A DNA stretch of 64,000 bases from JBBQWS01 sp038210415 (GTDB taxonomy: Bacteria; Actinomycetota; Actinomycetes; Prado026), in assembly GCA_038210415.1 (NCBI GenBank), contig JBBQWS010000009.1, positions 1 through 64,000 on the forward strand, given 5' to 3'. The position numbers were made by a program, and so were the translations under genes. This document shows positions 52,496 through 63,314 of the stretch, piece after piece (position 1 is the stretch's first letter; each line of letters begins with the position of its first letter). The notes beneath the pieces are model-generated. The model saw nothing but the letters and a program-made list of their open reading frames with translations. It searched no databases and was not told the origin of the DNA.

Positions 52496-53172
52496 TGGCG
52501 CTGCGGATCGGTGTCGTCACGTTTCCCGGCTCGCTCGACGACCGCGACGCCGCTCGGGCCGTCCGGCTGGCCGGCGGTGAGGCCGTGGCGCTCTGGCACA
52601 AGGACCGCACCCTCTCCGGGGTGGACGCAGTGGTCCTGCCCGGTGGCTTCTCGTACGGCGACTACCTGCGCTGCGGTGCGATCTCGCGGTTCGCTCCCGT
52701 CATGGCCGCCGTCGTCGAGGGTGCACAGGGTGGGCTGCCGGTTCTGGGCATCTGCAACGGTTTCCAGATCCTGTGCGAATCCGGACTGCTGCCCGGCGCG
52801 TTGACCCGCAACGACAGCCTGCACTTCGTGTGTCGTGACCAGCGCCTACGCATCGAGTCCGTCACGACGGCCTGGACCAGCGGCTACACGGCCGGCCAAG
52901 AGATCGTCGTCCCGCTGAAGAACGGCGAAGGCGGCTACGTCGCCGACCAGCTCGCGTTGGACGAGCTCGAGGCCGAGGGCCGGATCGTCGCCCGCTACCT
53001 CGAGGTCAACCCGAACGGCTCGCGGCGCGACATCGCCGGCATCTCGAACGCGGCCGGCAACGTCGTCGGACTGATGCCTCACCCCGAGCACGCCGTCGAG
53101 CCGCTCACCGGCCCCACGACCGACGGGCTCGCGTTCTTCACGTCCGTCCTGACCCGGCTCGTCCGCTCATGA
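52495..53172 (+). CDS. purQ: Phosphoribosylformylglycinamidine synthase, PurQ glutaminase subunit
   Basis: The 225-residue class I glutaminase supplies ammonia to PurL. The nucleophile Cys is in VLGICNGFQIL, and the His/Glu pair is in LMPHPEHAVE. VLPGGFSYGDYLRCGAIS is the family signature. It is coupled to purS by a one-base overlap, and purL follows 16 bases after its stop. Confidence 0.96.
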   Translation: MALRIGVVTFPGSLDDRDAARAVRLAGGEAVALWHKDRTLSGVDAVVLPGGFSYGDYLRCGAISRFAPVMAAVVEGAQGGLPVLGICNGFQILCESGLLPGALTRNDSLHFVCRDQRLRIESVTTAWTSGYTAGQEIVVPLKNGEGGYVADQLALDELEAEGRIVARYLEVNPNGSRRDIAGISNAAGNVVGLMPHPEHAVEPLTGPTTDGLAFFTSVLTRLVRS

Positions 53173-53188
53173 TCGAGGAGTTCTTCCA

Positions 53189-55462
<2,274 letters not shown>

Positions 55463-55464
55463 GC

Positions 55465-55501
55465 CAGGTGGGCGGGGCCCCCTGCAGACCCCGCCCACCT
55501 G
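55465..55501. terminator. Rho-independent-like terminator of the purSQL operon
   Basis: CAGGTGGGCGGGG (55465-55477) and CCCCGCCCACCTG (55489-55501) form a perfect 13-bp GC stem with an 11-base loop directly after purL. There is no U tract, as in many actinobacterial terminators. Confidence 0.8.
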
Positions 55502-55664
55502 TGGCGATCATGCGTCCAGCCGACGGTCGGACGCCGGGCCAACTGCTTGCATGTTCCTGCCGTGTCCGGAATCGGCAACTAAGTTCACCCGATTGGCGCA
55601 GAATGTGCCGACGCGGTCCGGGTCCGGCGAGACAGCCCGACGTCCGACCCAGCATCCTTGGGCT

Positions 55665-56660
55665 ATGCCATCGACTGATGACACAGCCGCTGCTGCCGGT
55701 GCGCTGTACGACGCGGTTCGCCGACTCGACGGTGCGACCCGCGAAAGGCTCGCGGCCTCCCTCCACCGCTCGGTCGCGGAGGTCTTCCCGCTGTTGGAGA
55801 CGCTCGTCGACGAGGGACTGGTCTGGGTCGACGACAGCTTTCCGCCGCTCTATCGCCGTGCCGACCCGACCGCCGGGCTGATCGCCCTGGCAGCCAATCG
55901 AAGGGCGGACCTCGAGCGGTTGAGCGAACGCCTCGAGATCGACCTCGGGGTGCTTGACGCCTTGCTTGGGCCCAGCGACTCGGTCGGGGGCTGGCGGCCT
56001 GGGGTCGACCGTGTCGTCGATCTGCCCAGCATCCGGACCCGGTTGGCCGAGCTGCACAGCAAGGCTTCGGTCGAGCTGCTCGCGTTCGACTTCGGCCGAC
56101 CCAGCCGGGCCAGCAAGGCGCGGCGCCAGGAGGCGTACGAGGCCTCGGCCCGGCTCGACCGCGAGTGGCTCGCTCGCGGCGGTTCCATGCGCACGATCTT
56201 CACCGAGGCCGTGCAGTACGACCCCCTCGCTTGGGCGTTCACGACCCGGCCGGTCGACGAGGGCGGTTCGGTCCGGCTCAGCCCGACCCTGCCGCTGCAG
56301 CTGCTCATCATCGACCGCACGATCGCTGTCGCCCAGGTCGACCCGTTGGACTCCGACGCCGGCGCCCTGTTCATCTCCGAACCGGGAGTCGTCAGTGCTC
56401 TGGTCGACCTGTTCGAGGTCTACTGGATGCACTCGACCGAGGTCGGTGCACCGCCGGCCAACGACGTCGGGTCGCTCACCCCCCAGCAGCGCGCGGTGCT
56501 GGGACTGCTCGAGCTCGGTCACAAGGACGAGTCCATCGCGCGGCACCTCGGGGTGTCGCTGCGCACCGCCAGCCGGATCATCGCCGACACCCTCGAGGTG
56601 CTGGGCGCCGAGAGTCGGTTCCAGGCAGGGGTGCTGGCAGCGAAACGGGGTTGGTTGTGA
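55665..56660 (+). CDS. LuxR-type helix-turn-helix regulator with TrmB-like N terminus
   Basis: The 331-residue protein has an N-terminal winged-helix-like part (ALYDAVRRLDGATRERLAASLH, then VFPLLETLVDEGLVWV), a central domain with ASARLDREWLARGGSMRTIF, and a C-terminal LuxR helix-turn-helix (LTPQQRAVLGLLELGHKDES followed by IARHLGVSLRTASRIIADTL). This layout is common in actinomycetes for regulators of secreted or secondary products. The ATG at 55665 lacks a strong ribosome site and may be leaderless. It converges, 27 bases apart, on the secreted tachylectin-lysozyme gene. Confidence 0.85.
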   Translation: MPSTDDTAAAAGALYDAVRRLDGATRERLAASLHRSVAEVFPLLETLVDEGLVWVDDSFPPLYRRADPTAGLIALAANRRADLERLSERLEIDLGVLDALLGPSDSVGGWRPGVDRVVDLPSIRTRLAELHSKASVELLAFDFGRPSRASKARRQEAYEASARLDREWLARGGSMRTIFTEAVQYDPLAWAFTTRPVDEGGSVRLSPTLPLQLLIIDRTIAVAQVDPLDSDAGALFISEPGVVSALVDLFEVYWMHSTEVGAPPANDVGSLTPQQRAVLGLLELGHKDESIARHLGVSLRTASRIIADTLEVLGAESRFQAGVLAAKRGWL

Positions 56661-56687
56661 TCGAGGCGGCCCAGCGCAGGCCCGGCG

Positions 56688-57878
56688 CTAGTAGTAGCCG
56701 TGCGCCTGCCAGAACGCCCAGCCGCCGCAAGGTGTCACGTACTTGCCCTTGATGTAGTCGAGCATCCAGTTGATCTGCGTGACCGGGTTGACCTGCCAGT
56801 CGGGGCCCGCGGTCACCATCTTCGAACCCGGCTGCGCCTGGGGGATCCCGTACGCCCCGGCGACCGAGCCTGCGTTCCACCGCCAGCTGCTCTCCTTGGC
56901 GGCGATGTTGTTCAGGCAGGTGAACTCGGTGGGCGCGAGCCGACGGCCGGCGACGACCTCGGAAGCGACGATCTGGACTCCGGCCAGGTCGGCCCGGTCG
57001 AGCGGGCTGCAGGCGGTCGGGTCGACGGTCGCGTTCGTGTACCCGGCCAAGGACAGGCCCGGCAGGGTCGCGCCGCTGCCCGCGGCCCACGAGGCGGTGG
57101 CCGTCAGCACCCCGAGATTGTTGTACCAGCGCACCGAACCGTCCGCGGCGACACCGAGCAGCACGCCGCCGCCGGCCGAGAGGACGTTGGTCGCGTACGA
57201 CCAGCCGAGGCCGACGACGCGACCTGATCCGGTGCGCCAGGCTGCGGCGCCCGTGAGCCAGCCGTCGTGGTGGTACCAGCGAAGGTTGCCGGCGGAGTCA
57301 GTGGCGTAGAACGTGCCGAGCCCGGCGGCGACCAGATGGGTCAACAGGTTCCACTTGCTCACGACGACCAGGCCGGACCCCCGGGTGAACCCGAGAGCAC
57401 CCGTGAGATAGCCGAGATGGTGGTACCAGTGGAGCTGCCCGGTGGCGTCCAGGGCGTAGATCGTTCCGGCACCACCGGTGACGACCTTCGTGAACACCTG
57501 CCACCCGTGGCTGATCTCGGTGCCGCTCGCGGGATCCCAGGTGGGCTGCCCGGTCGCCGATCCGAGGTGCCGGTACCAGAGCAGCCGGCCGGAGGCCGTG
57601 ATGACATAGAAGACGCCGCTTCCGCCGGCGATGACCTTCGCGAGGCCACCCATCGAGGGACGTTGCACGGCCGCGATCGACGTGACACCGCCGGGTACCG
57701 AGGGGGCCGCGTCGAGCCACTCGTGCAGGTCCCCGGTGGCGGTGACGCCGTAGAGGGCCGTGCTCGCGCCGCACGCTGCGGCCGCTGCGGCCTCGGCGGG
57801 AGCTCCCTGTGGCAGCGTCAACGCCACAACGGCGCTGGCCAGCAGAATGGCGGAGGAGCGCTTGATCGAGTTGCGCAC
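56688..57878 (-). CDS. Secreted tachylectin-repeat protein with lysozyme-like (SLT) C-terminal domain
   Basis: The 396-residue protein has a signal peptide (SSAILLASAVVALTLPQGAPAEA). About five tachylectin-type beta-propeller repeats follow at 48-residue intervals, each with L-x-W-Y-x-H/N-L/D-G-x-L-T-G. A C-terminal lytic-transglycosylase-like domain completes it: the putative catalytic Glu is in NIAAKESSWRWNA, followed by AYGIPQAQPGSKM and QINWMLDYIKGKYV. It probably binds sugars and cuts peptidoglycan outside the cell. The GTG at 57878 follows GAAGGA; the frame is open to 57962. Confidence 0.85.
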   Translation of the reverse strand: MRNSIKRSSAILLASAVVALTLPQGAPAEAAAAAACGASTALYGVTATGDLHEWLDAAPSVPGGVTSIAAVQRPSMGGLAKVIAGGSGVFYVITASGRLLWYRHLGSATGQPTWDPASGTEISHGWQVFTKVVTGGAGTIYALDATGQLHWYHHLGYLTGALGFTRGSGLVVVSKWNLLTHLVAAGLGTFYATDSAGNLRWYHHDGWLTGAAAWRTGSGRVVGLGWSYATNVLSAGGGVLLGVAADGSVRWYNNLGVLTATASWAAGSGATLPGLSLAGYTNATVDPTACSPLDRADLAGVQIVASEVVAGRRLAPTEFTCLNNIAAKESSWRWNAGSVAGAYGIPQAQPGSKMVTAGPDWQVNPVTQINWMLDYIKGKYVTPCGGWAFWQAHGYY

Positions 57879-58033
57879 AACGGTCCTTCGAGCTCGACGA
57901 CAGGACGCGGGCTGCCCCTTCGAGCGGAGGCGCCACCAAAGCCGTACGGTGTAGCGAACCACAGCAGCGGCCGCACCGCTACCAAACCGTTATCTTCCGT
58001 CCGAGGGGGCGTCATGCACTTCCACGGTCAGCC

Positions 58034-59398
58034 GTGAGCCTCGACCCCGTCGAGCGGCCGGAAACCTGGTGCGTCATCGGCGCCGGTGCGCACGGGCTTC
58101 CGGTGGTCAAGGCCTTCCGCCAGCACGGCATCGACGTCGAGGCGTACGAGCGCGAGAACGACGTCGGCGGCAACTGGAGCTTCGGTGCACGGACGAGCCG
58201 GGTCTACGGCAGCACGCACACCATCTCGAGCAAGGCCTTCACGGCTTACCCCGACTTCCCGATGCCGGACGACTACCCGGACTACCCGCACCACACCCAG
58301 GTGCTGGCGTACTTCCAGCGGTACGCCGACCACTTCGGGCTGCGCGAGCACATCCGGTTCGGCACCGAGGTCGAGACGGTGGAGCCGGTCGACGATGGCG
58401 CCTGCTGGGACGTGACAGTGCGGGCAGCGGACGGCACCCGGACCCGCACGCGCTACGCCGGCGTCGTGGTGGCGAACGGCCACAACTGGAACCCCAAGCT
58501 GCCGTCGTACCCTGGGCTTCCCGGCTTCACCGGCGAGGTGCTGCACTCGGCCGACTACAAGGACCCGGCCGTCCTGCGTGGCAAGCGGGTGCTCGTGGTC
58601 GGCGCCGGCAACACCGGTTGCGACCTCGCGGTCGAGTCGGCCCAGCAGGCGGCCGGCACGCTGCACTCGACCCGACGTGGCTACTACTACAACCCCAAGT
58701 ACGTCGGCGGGCGGCCGGCCGACCAGGTCGCCGACACCTTGCTGCTGCTGCGGTTGCCGCTGGCGCTCCGCCGCGCGCTCTACAAGCTGACGTTGCGGGC
58801 GACCGTTGGCGACTTCACGAAGTTCGGGCTGGCCAAGCCCGACCACAAGTTCTACGAGACGCACCCGATCGTGAACAGCCTGCTCGTCTACTACGTCGGG
58901 CAGGGCGACATCACGCCGAAGCCGGACGTCGAGAGCTTCGACGGCGGCACCGTGCGGTTCGTCGACGGCACGTCCGCCGAGGTCGACCTCGTGCTCCTGT
59001 GCACGGGCTACCTCGTGGAGTTCCCGTTCTTCGACGCCGCGGCCCACCTGAACTGGGCGGGCGACCACCCGCGGTTGTACCTCCACCTGTTCACCCCTGC
59101 GCACGAGAACCTGTTCGTCGCCGGCCTGATCCAGCCGGACAGCGGGCAGTGGTGCCTCGCGCACTGGCAGGCGATGGCGCTGGCGACGTACGTCGAGGCC
59201 CGCCGCGACCGGCCGGACCTCGCGGCCGCGTTCCGGCACGAGGTCGCGGTCGGCGTCGACGCCCGCTTCTCGGGTGGCACCCAGTACACCGAGTCCACCC
59301 GGCACTACTACGAGATCGCCCACCAGGACTACCTGCGGTCACTCGAGCTGGCCATCCACGCCCTCGAGCGGCAGCCGGCCGACCGGTCGCGGCGATGA
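58034..59398 (+). CDS. Flavin-containing monooxygenase
   Basis: The 454-residue class B flavoprotein monooxygenase has a FAD fold VIGAGAHGLPVVKAF, the diagnostic FMO stretch F-T-G-E-V-L-H-S-A-D-Y matching FxGx3Hx3Y, and an NADPH fold VVGAGNTGCDLAVES. The ending LLCTGYLVEFPFF matches the LATGY motif. It oxygenates soft nucleophiles or ketones. The GTG start is at 58034. It overlaps the next hydrolase gene (ATGA), so the products probably act in sequence. Confidence 0.9.
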   Translation: MSLDPVERPETWCVIGAGAHGLPVVKAFRQHGIDVEAYERENDVGGNWSFGARTSRVYGSTHTISSKAFTAYPDFPMPDDYPDYPHHTQVLAYFQRYADHFGLREHIRFGTEVETVEPVDDGACWDVTVRAADGTRTRTRYAGVVVANGHNWNPKLPSYPGLPGFTGEVLHSADYKDPAVLRGKRVLVVGAGNTGCDLAVESAQQAAGTLHSTRRGYYYNPKYVGGRPADQVADTLLLLRLPLALRRALYKLTLRATVGDFTKFGLAKPDHKFYETHPIVNSLLVYYVGQGDITPKPDVESFDGGTVRFVDGTSAEVDLVLLCTGYLVEFPFFDAAAHLNWAGDHPRLYLHLFTPAHENLFVAGLIQPDSGQWCLAHWQAMALATYVEARRDRPDLAAAFRHEVAVGVDARFSGGTQYTESTRHYYEIAHQDYLRSLELAIHALERQPADRSRR

Positions 59399-60228
59399 GC
59401 CGCCGCGGCAGCCGGGTGATGCGACCGCTCGACTGGGCGCTGCCGCCGGTTCCGGTGCATCGAGAGGTCCTGTCGGCCTTGCCGGCGCGAGACACCGGAC
59501 GCCCGGCCCTGCTGTTCGTGCACGGCATGGGGCACGGTGCGTGGTGCTTCGCGGAGCACTGGCTGCCGGCGGCCGCAGCGGCCGGGTACCCCGCGTACGC
59601 CCTCTCGTTACGCGGTCACGGCGGCTCGGGCGGAGCGCGGCGGCTCGGTCGCACCCTGCTGCGTGACTACGTCCACGACGTGCTGCAGGTCGCGTCGTCG
59701 TTGCCGCACCCGCCGGTGCTCGTCGGGCACTCGCTCGGCGCAGCGGTGGTGCAGCTGGTCATGGAGCAGTACCCGGCCCCGGCGGGCGTGCTGCTCGCCC
59801 CTGCGCCGCTGCACAGCGGGGCTCGCGCGATGGCGGCCATCGCCAAGGACCGACCCACGCACGTGCTGCGGACCCTGGTCGGTGGCTCGCTCCCGATGAC
59901 GGCCGAGGCGCTGTTCGTCGGGCTCGACCCGGCAACCGCGCAGCGCCACGCCAGCCGGTGTGGACGCGAGTCTGCGCTGGTGCAGTACGACGTCGCGTTC
60001 AGCCGTCGCACGCTCGGCCCGATCCGGGCGCCGATGCTGGTGGTCGGCACGCCCGACGACCGGTACGTCCCGGTGTCCGACGTCCGTCGCACCGCGCGTG
60101 ACCACGGCTCGGTGCCCGTGTGGTTCCCGGGGCTGGGCCACGACCTGATGCTCGACCGCGGGCAGGAGCGGGTCCTCGACACGATCCTCGAGTGGGTCGG
60201 CCGTGCGGTGCCCAGCAGGCCGGGCTGA
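59395..60228 (+). CDS. Alpha/beta hydrolase
   Basis: The 277-residue protein has the oxyanion segment LLFVHGMGHGAWCF, LSLRGHGGSGG, nucleophile elbow VLVGHSLGAA (Ser near residue 111), Asp in VVGTPDDRYV and His in PGLGHDLML: a complete serine hydrolase triad. Overlap with the FMO gene suggests it opens or deacylates the FMO product, for example an ester from a Baeyer-Villiger reaction. This is inference only. Its stop shares a base with the next gene. Confidence 0.88.
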   Translation: MSRRGSRVMRPLDWALPPVPVHREVLSALPARDTGRPALLFVHGMGHGAWCFAEHWLPAAAAAGYPAYALSLRGHGGSGGARRLGRTLLRDYVHDVLQVASSLPHPPVLVGHSLGAAVVQLVMEQYPAPAGVLLAPAPLHSGARAMAAIAKDRPTHVLRTLVGGSLPMTAEALFVGLDPATAQRHASRCGRESALVQYDVAFSRRTLGPIRAPMLVVGTPDDRYVPVSDVRRTARDHGSVPVWFPGLGHDLMLDRGQERVLDTILEWVGRAVPSRPG

Positions 60229-60605
60229 TGGTGCCGCCGCCGCTCGACCCGGCGGACGTCCAGGTCGCGGTCGATGCCTGCCTGGCCGCGCACGCTGCCG
60301 GCGAGGTTCCTGGGGTTGCTGATCTGCGGCCGGCCGTACGCGGGACGCTTCGAGCCTTCGCCGCTGCGGTTCCGGGGCACAGCGTCGAGGTGCGGGTCCC
60401 TCCGTTCGCCGCGGTGCAGTGCATCGAGGGACCACGGCACACCCGCGGAACCCCGCGTGCGGTCGTCGAGACCGATGGGCTCACCTGGTTGCTCCTGGTC
60501 ACGGGTGCGCTCGGTTTCGCCGATGCGACGGCCGCCGGCCGCGTACGGGCCAGCGGCGAGCGCTCCGACCTCACCCCCTTCCTCCCCAGCTCCCAGTTCC
60601 CCTAG
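60228..60605 (+). CDS. Sterol carrier family (bacterial SCP ortholog) protein
   Basis: The 125-residue protein has the actinobacterial SCP-ortholog pattern VRVPPFAAVQCIEGPRHTRGTP followed by TDGLTWLLLVTGALGFADATAAGRVRASGER. Function is unknown; genes of this family are often near purF. The ATG at 60228 overlaps the hydrolase stop by one base (TGATG). Repeat copy 3 begins 25 bases after its stop. Confidence 0.8.
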   Translation: MVPPPLDPADVQVAVDACLAAHAAGEVPGVADLRPAVRGTLRAFAAAVPGHSVEVRVPPFAAVQCIEGPRHTRGTPRAVVETDGLTWLLLVTGALGFADATAAGRVRASGERSDLTPFLPSSQFP

Positions 60606-60630
60606 CTCCCCCTCCCCTAGCTCCCCCTTC

Positions 60631-60771
60631 CGCCACAAGGGTCCCCCCATGCCGCTAGAACGAGCTCGCGCGCCACTCATCGCAGCGCGGTTGAGTCCGC
60701 AGCGAGCCGCAGCGGCGAGTCGTGAGTGAGGCAATCGCGCGGTCTAGTGGCATGAGGGGACCCAGGTGGCG
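60631..60771. repeat. Inverted-repeat element, copy 3
   Basis: Arms 60631-60659 (CGCCACAAGGGTCCCCCCAT...) and 60743-60771 pair at 25 of 29 positions, with CCCCCTTC/GAAGGGGG extending the outer ends. About 83 bases without a gene lie between. The arms are clearly homologous to copy 2, while the interior is not. With the following promoter region it fills the 336-base gap 60606-60941. Confidence 0.7.
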
Positions 60772-60817
60772 AAGGGGGGCGGAGGGTGCTGATTTCGGGG
60801 CAGGGTCGGACGCGGGC

Positions 60818-60849
60818 AACGATTTGCCGCACCGAGAGGTAACGATTGC
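60818..60849 (+). promoter_or_regulatory. Direct repeat upstream of the polyamine importer operon
   Basis: AACGATTTGC (60818-60827) and AACGATTGC (60841-60849) are repeated 23 bases apart, about two helical turns, roughly 95 bases before the transporter start. This could be a regulator site. I do not recognise the factor. Confidence 0.35.
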
Positions 60850-60941
60850 GACGGAATACGCACGTCAGCGGCCGGGGCGCGCTCCCGGCGCGGTAGCCTC
60901 GCTGCGCCACCTGCACGGACCGTGACGAGAGGACCCAACGC

Positions 60942-62012
60942 ATGCCGGACCAGTCCTCGGGCCGGGTCGCCGTACGCCTGCGCGGCCTCCGCAAGGAGTT
61001 CGGTACGGGGGCGCACACGGTCACGGCCGTCGACGGCGTCGACCTTGACGTGAACGACGGGGAGTTCATCACCCTGCTCGGCCCGTCCGGCTCGGGGAAG
61101 ACCACCGTCCTGCGCATGATCGCGGGTTTCGAGCTGCCGACCGCAGGGACGATCGAGCTCGACGGCGTCGACGTGACCCGCCGGGCCCCGTTCGAACGTG
61201 ACGTCAACACGGTCTTCCAGGACTACGCCCTGTTCCCGCACATGACGGTGCTGGAGAACGTCGCGTACGGGCTGCGGGTCAAGAAGGTCGGCAAGGCCGA
61301 GCGCACCCAGCGGGCAACGGACGCGCTCGAGAGCGTCCGCCTCGGCGAGTACGGCGGCCGGACCCCGGCGCAGATGTCCGGCGGCCAGCGCCAGCGGGTC
61401 GCCCTGGCCCGGGCGCTGGTGAACCGGCCCAAGGTGCTGCTGCTCGACGAGCCGCTCGGCGCGCTCGACCTCAAACTGCGCGAGCAGATGCAGGTCGAGC
61501 TCAAGGAGATCCAGCGTCAGGTCGGCATCACCTTCCTCTTCGTGACCCACGACCAGGAGGAGGCCCTCACGATGTCGGACCGGATCGTCGTCTTCAACGC
61601 CGGCCGGATCGAGCAGGTGGGGAGCCCCGCCGAGGTCTACGAGCGGCCCGCCACCGCGTTCGTCGCCAGTTTCGTCGGCACCTCCAACCTGCTGACCGGC
61701 GCGGCAGCGCGGGCCATCGTCGGGCAGGACGGCACCTGGTCCGTGCGGCCGGAGAAGATCCGGATCGACCTGCAGGAGACCCCTGCGGAGCCCCGGCCCG
61801 GCGAGCACTCCGCTCAAGGGACCGTCCGCGAGGTCGTCTACGTCGGCTCGTCGACCCGGTTCCTGGTCGACCTCGACGCCGGCGGTTCGCTGATGGCGCT
61901 GCAGCAGAACCTCCAGACCTCGTCGATGGACGTCCTCGCCTACCGCGAGTCGCGGGTACGGCTCGCGTGGCGGGCCGAGCACGAGTTCCAGGTCGCGAAC
62001 AGCACTCCCTAG
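60942..62012 (+). CDS. potA: Spermidine/putrescine ABC transporter, ATP-binding protein
   Basis: The 356-residue ATPase has Walker A GPSGSGKT near residue 47, the Q-loop NTVFQDYALFPHMTV, signature MSGGQRQRVALARAL, Walker B VLLLDEPLGALD, and a C-terminal TOBE-like domain. The EYGGRTPAQMSGG and FVGTSNLL details fit PotA. GAGAGGA precedes the ATG. The binding protein and permease genes follow, so this is a polyamine importer operon. Confidence 0.92.
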   Translation: MPDQSSGRVAVRLRGLRKEFGTGAHTVTAVDGVDLDVNDGEFITLLGPSGSGKTTVLRMIAGFELPTAGTIELDGVDVTRRAPFERDVNTVFQDYALFPHMTVLENVAYGLRVKKVGKAERTQRATDALESVRLGEYGGRTPAQMSGGQRQRVALARALVNRPKVLLLDEPLGALDLKLREQMQVELKEIQRQVGITFLFVTHDQEEALTMSDRIVVFNAGRIEQVGSPAEVYERPATAFVASFVGTSNLLTGAAARAIVGQDGTWSVRPEKIRIDLQETPAEPRPGEHSAQGTVREVVYVGSSTRFLVDLDAGGSLMALQQNLQTSSMDVLAYRESRVRLAWRAEHEFQVANSTP

Positions 62013-62060
62013 TCCCCAAGACAGCTCAGTCCCCTGCACCCTCAACCGAAGGAGAACCCC

Positions 62061-63272
62061 ATGACGCGCTCGCGTCTGGTGAAGGTAGCGACAGCGGGTG
62101 CCCTCGTGGCCCTGCTGGCCACGGCCTGTGGCACCACCTCAGGCGGCAGCTCGGCCCAGCCGGGCTCGACCAAGGCCCAGCCGCCCAAGCTCGATGCGCT
62201 CAAGGCGCTCGGCGCGGGCGAGGGCGCGATCAACATCCTGGCCTGGGCCGGGTACGCCGAGAACGGCAGCACCGACAAGACCGTCGACTGGGTGACGCCG
62301 TTCGAGAAGGCGAGCGGTTGCAAGACCAAGGTTCAGGTCGCGAACACTTCCGACGAGATGTTCGAGAAGATGGGCACCGGCAACTTCGACGTCGTCTCGG
62401 CCTCTGGTGACTCCTCGCTCCGGCTGGTCTACGCCGGGAAGGTGGCGCCGGTCAACACCGACCTGCTGACCAACTACGCCGACGTCCCCGCCTTCCAGAA
62501 GACGCAGCAGTGGAACTCGGTCAGCAGCGTTGCGTACGGCATGCCGCACGGCTGGGGCGCCCAGCTGATGGCGTACCGAACCGACAAGGTGACTCCTGCG
62601 CCGGACTCCTGGGCGCCGGTCTGGGACCCGAACTCCGCCTACAAGGGCAAGATCACGATGTACGACTCCGCGGTGGACGGCATCGGTGCCGCTGCCGTCT
62701 ACCTGATGGCGACCCAGCCGGCGCTCGGGATCAAGAACCCGTACGCGCTCGACCAGAAGCAGTTCGACGCTGCGATCGCGCTGCTCAAGGCTCAGAAGCC
62801 GGCCGTCGGCAGCTACTGGGCCGCGTACGCGGATGCTCAGAAGGCGCTCGAGAACGGCACCAGCGTCATCGGGTCCACGTGGCAGATCATCGTCAACCTC
62901 GCCAAGGGCGACAAGGCACCGGTGTCGTCCGTGCTCCCCAAGGTAGGCGCGACCGGCTGGGCCGACACGTGGATGGTCGACGCGAAGAGCCCGCACCCGA
63001 ACTGCTCGTACCTGTGGATGAACTGGGTGACCAAGCCCGACGTCCAGGCACAGATCGCGGAGTGGTTCGGCGAGGCCCCGGCGAACGTGAAGGCGTGCGC
63101 GCTGACCGTCGACAAGACGCACTGCGACACATACCACGCGACCGACGAGGCGTACTTCAAGAAGATCGCTTTCTGGTCCACGCCGCAGAGCGACTGCCTG
63201 GACGGCCGCACGGACGTCAAGTGCATGCCGTACTCCGAGTGGAGCAAGGCGTGGAGCAGCCTGCGCAGCTGA
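62061..63272 (+). CDS. potD: Polyamine ABC transporter substrate-binding lipoprotein
   Basis: The 403-residue lipoprotein has lipobox LLATAC with Cys23. The mature part matches PotD-like binding proteins: INILAWAGYAENGS, then KMGTGNFDVVSASGD, AYGMPHGWGAQLMAYRTDKV, and ITMYDSAVDGIGAAAVYLM. It would capture putrescine or spermidine outside the membrane. Four extra cysteines near the C terminus (SDCLDGRTDVKC and others) may form disulfides. AAGGAGAA precedes the ATG. Confidence 0.9.
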   Translation: MTRSRLVKVATAGALVALLATACGTTSGGSSAQPGSTKAQPPKLDALKALGAGEGAINILAWAGYAENGSTDKTVDWVTPFEKASGCKTKVQVANTSDEMFEKMGTGNFDVVSASGDSSLRLVYAGKVAPVNTDLLTNYADVPAFQKTQQWNSVSSVAYGMPHGWGAQLMAYRTDKVTPAPDSWAPVWDPNSAYKGKITMYDSAVDGIGAAAVYLMATQPALGIKNPYALDQKQFDAAIALLKAQKPAVGSYWAAYADAQKALENGTSVIGSTWQIIVNLAKGDKAPVSSVLPKVGATGWADTWMVDAKSPHPNCSYLWMNWVTKPDVQAQIAEWFGEAPANVKACALTVDKTHCDTYHATDEAYFKKIAFWSTPQSDCLDGRTDVKCMPYSEWSKAWSSLRS

Positions 63273-63314
63273 CCGGTTGCCCCGCGTAGCTCTCGTTCCC
63301 TGAAAGGCAGTGTG

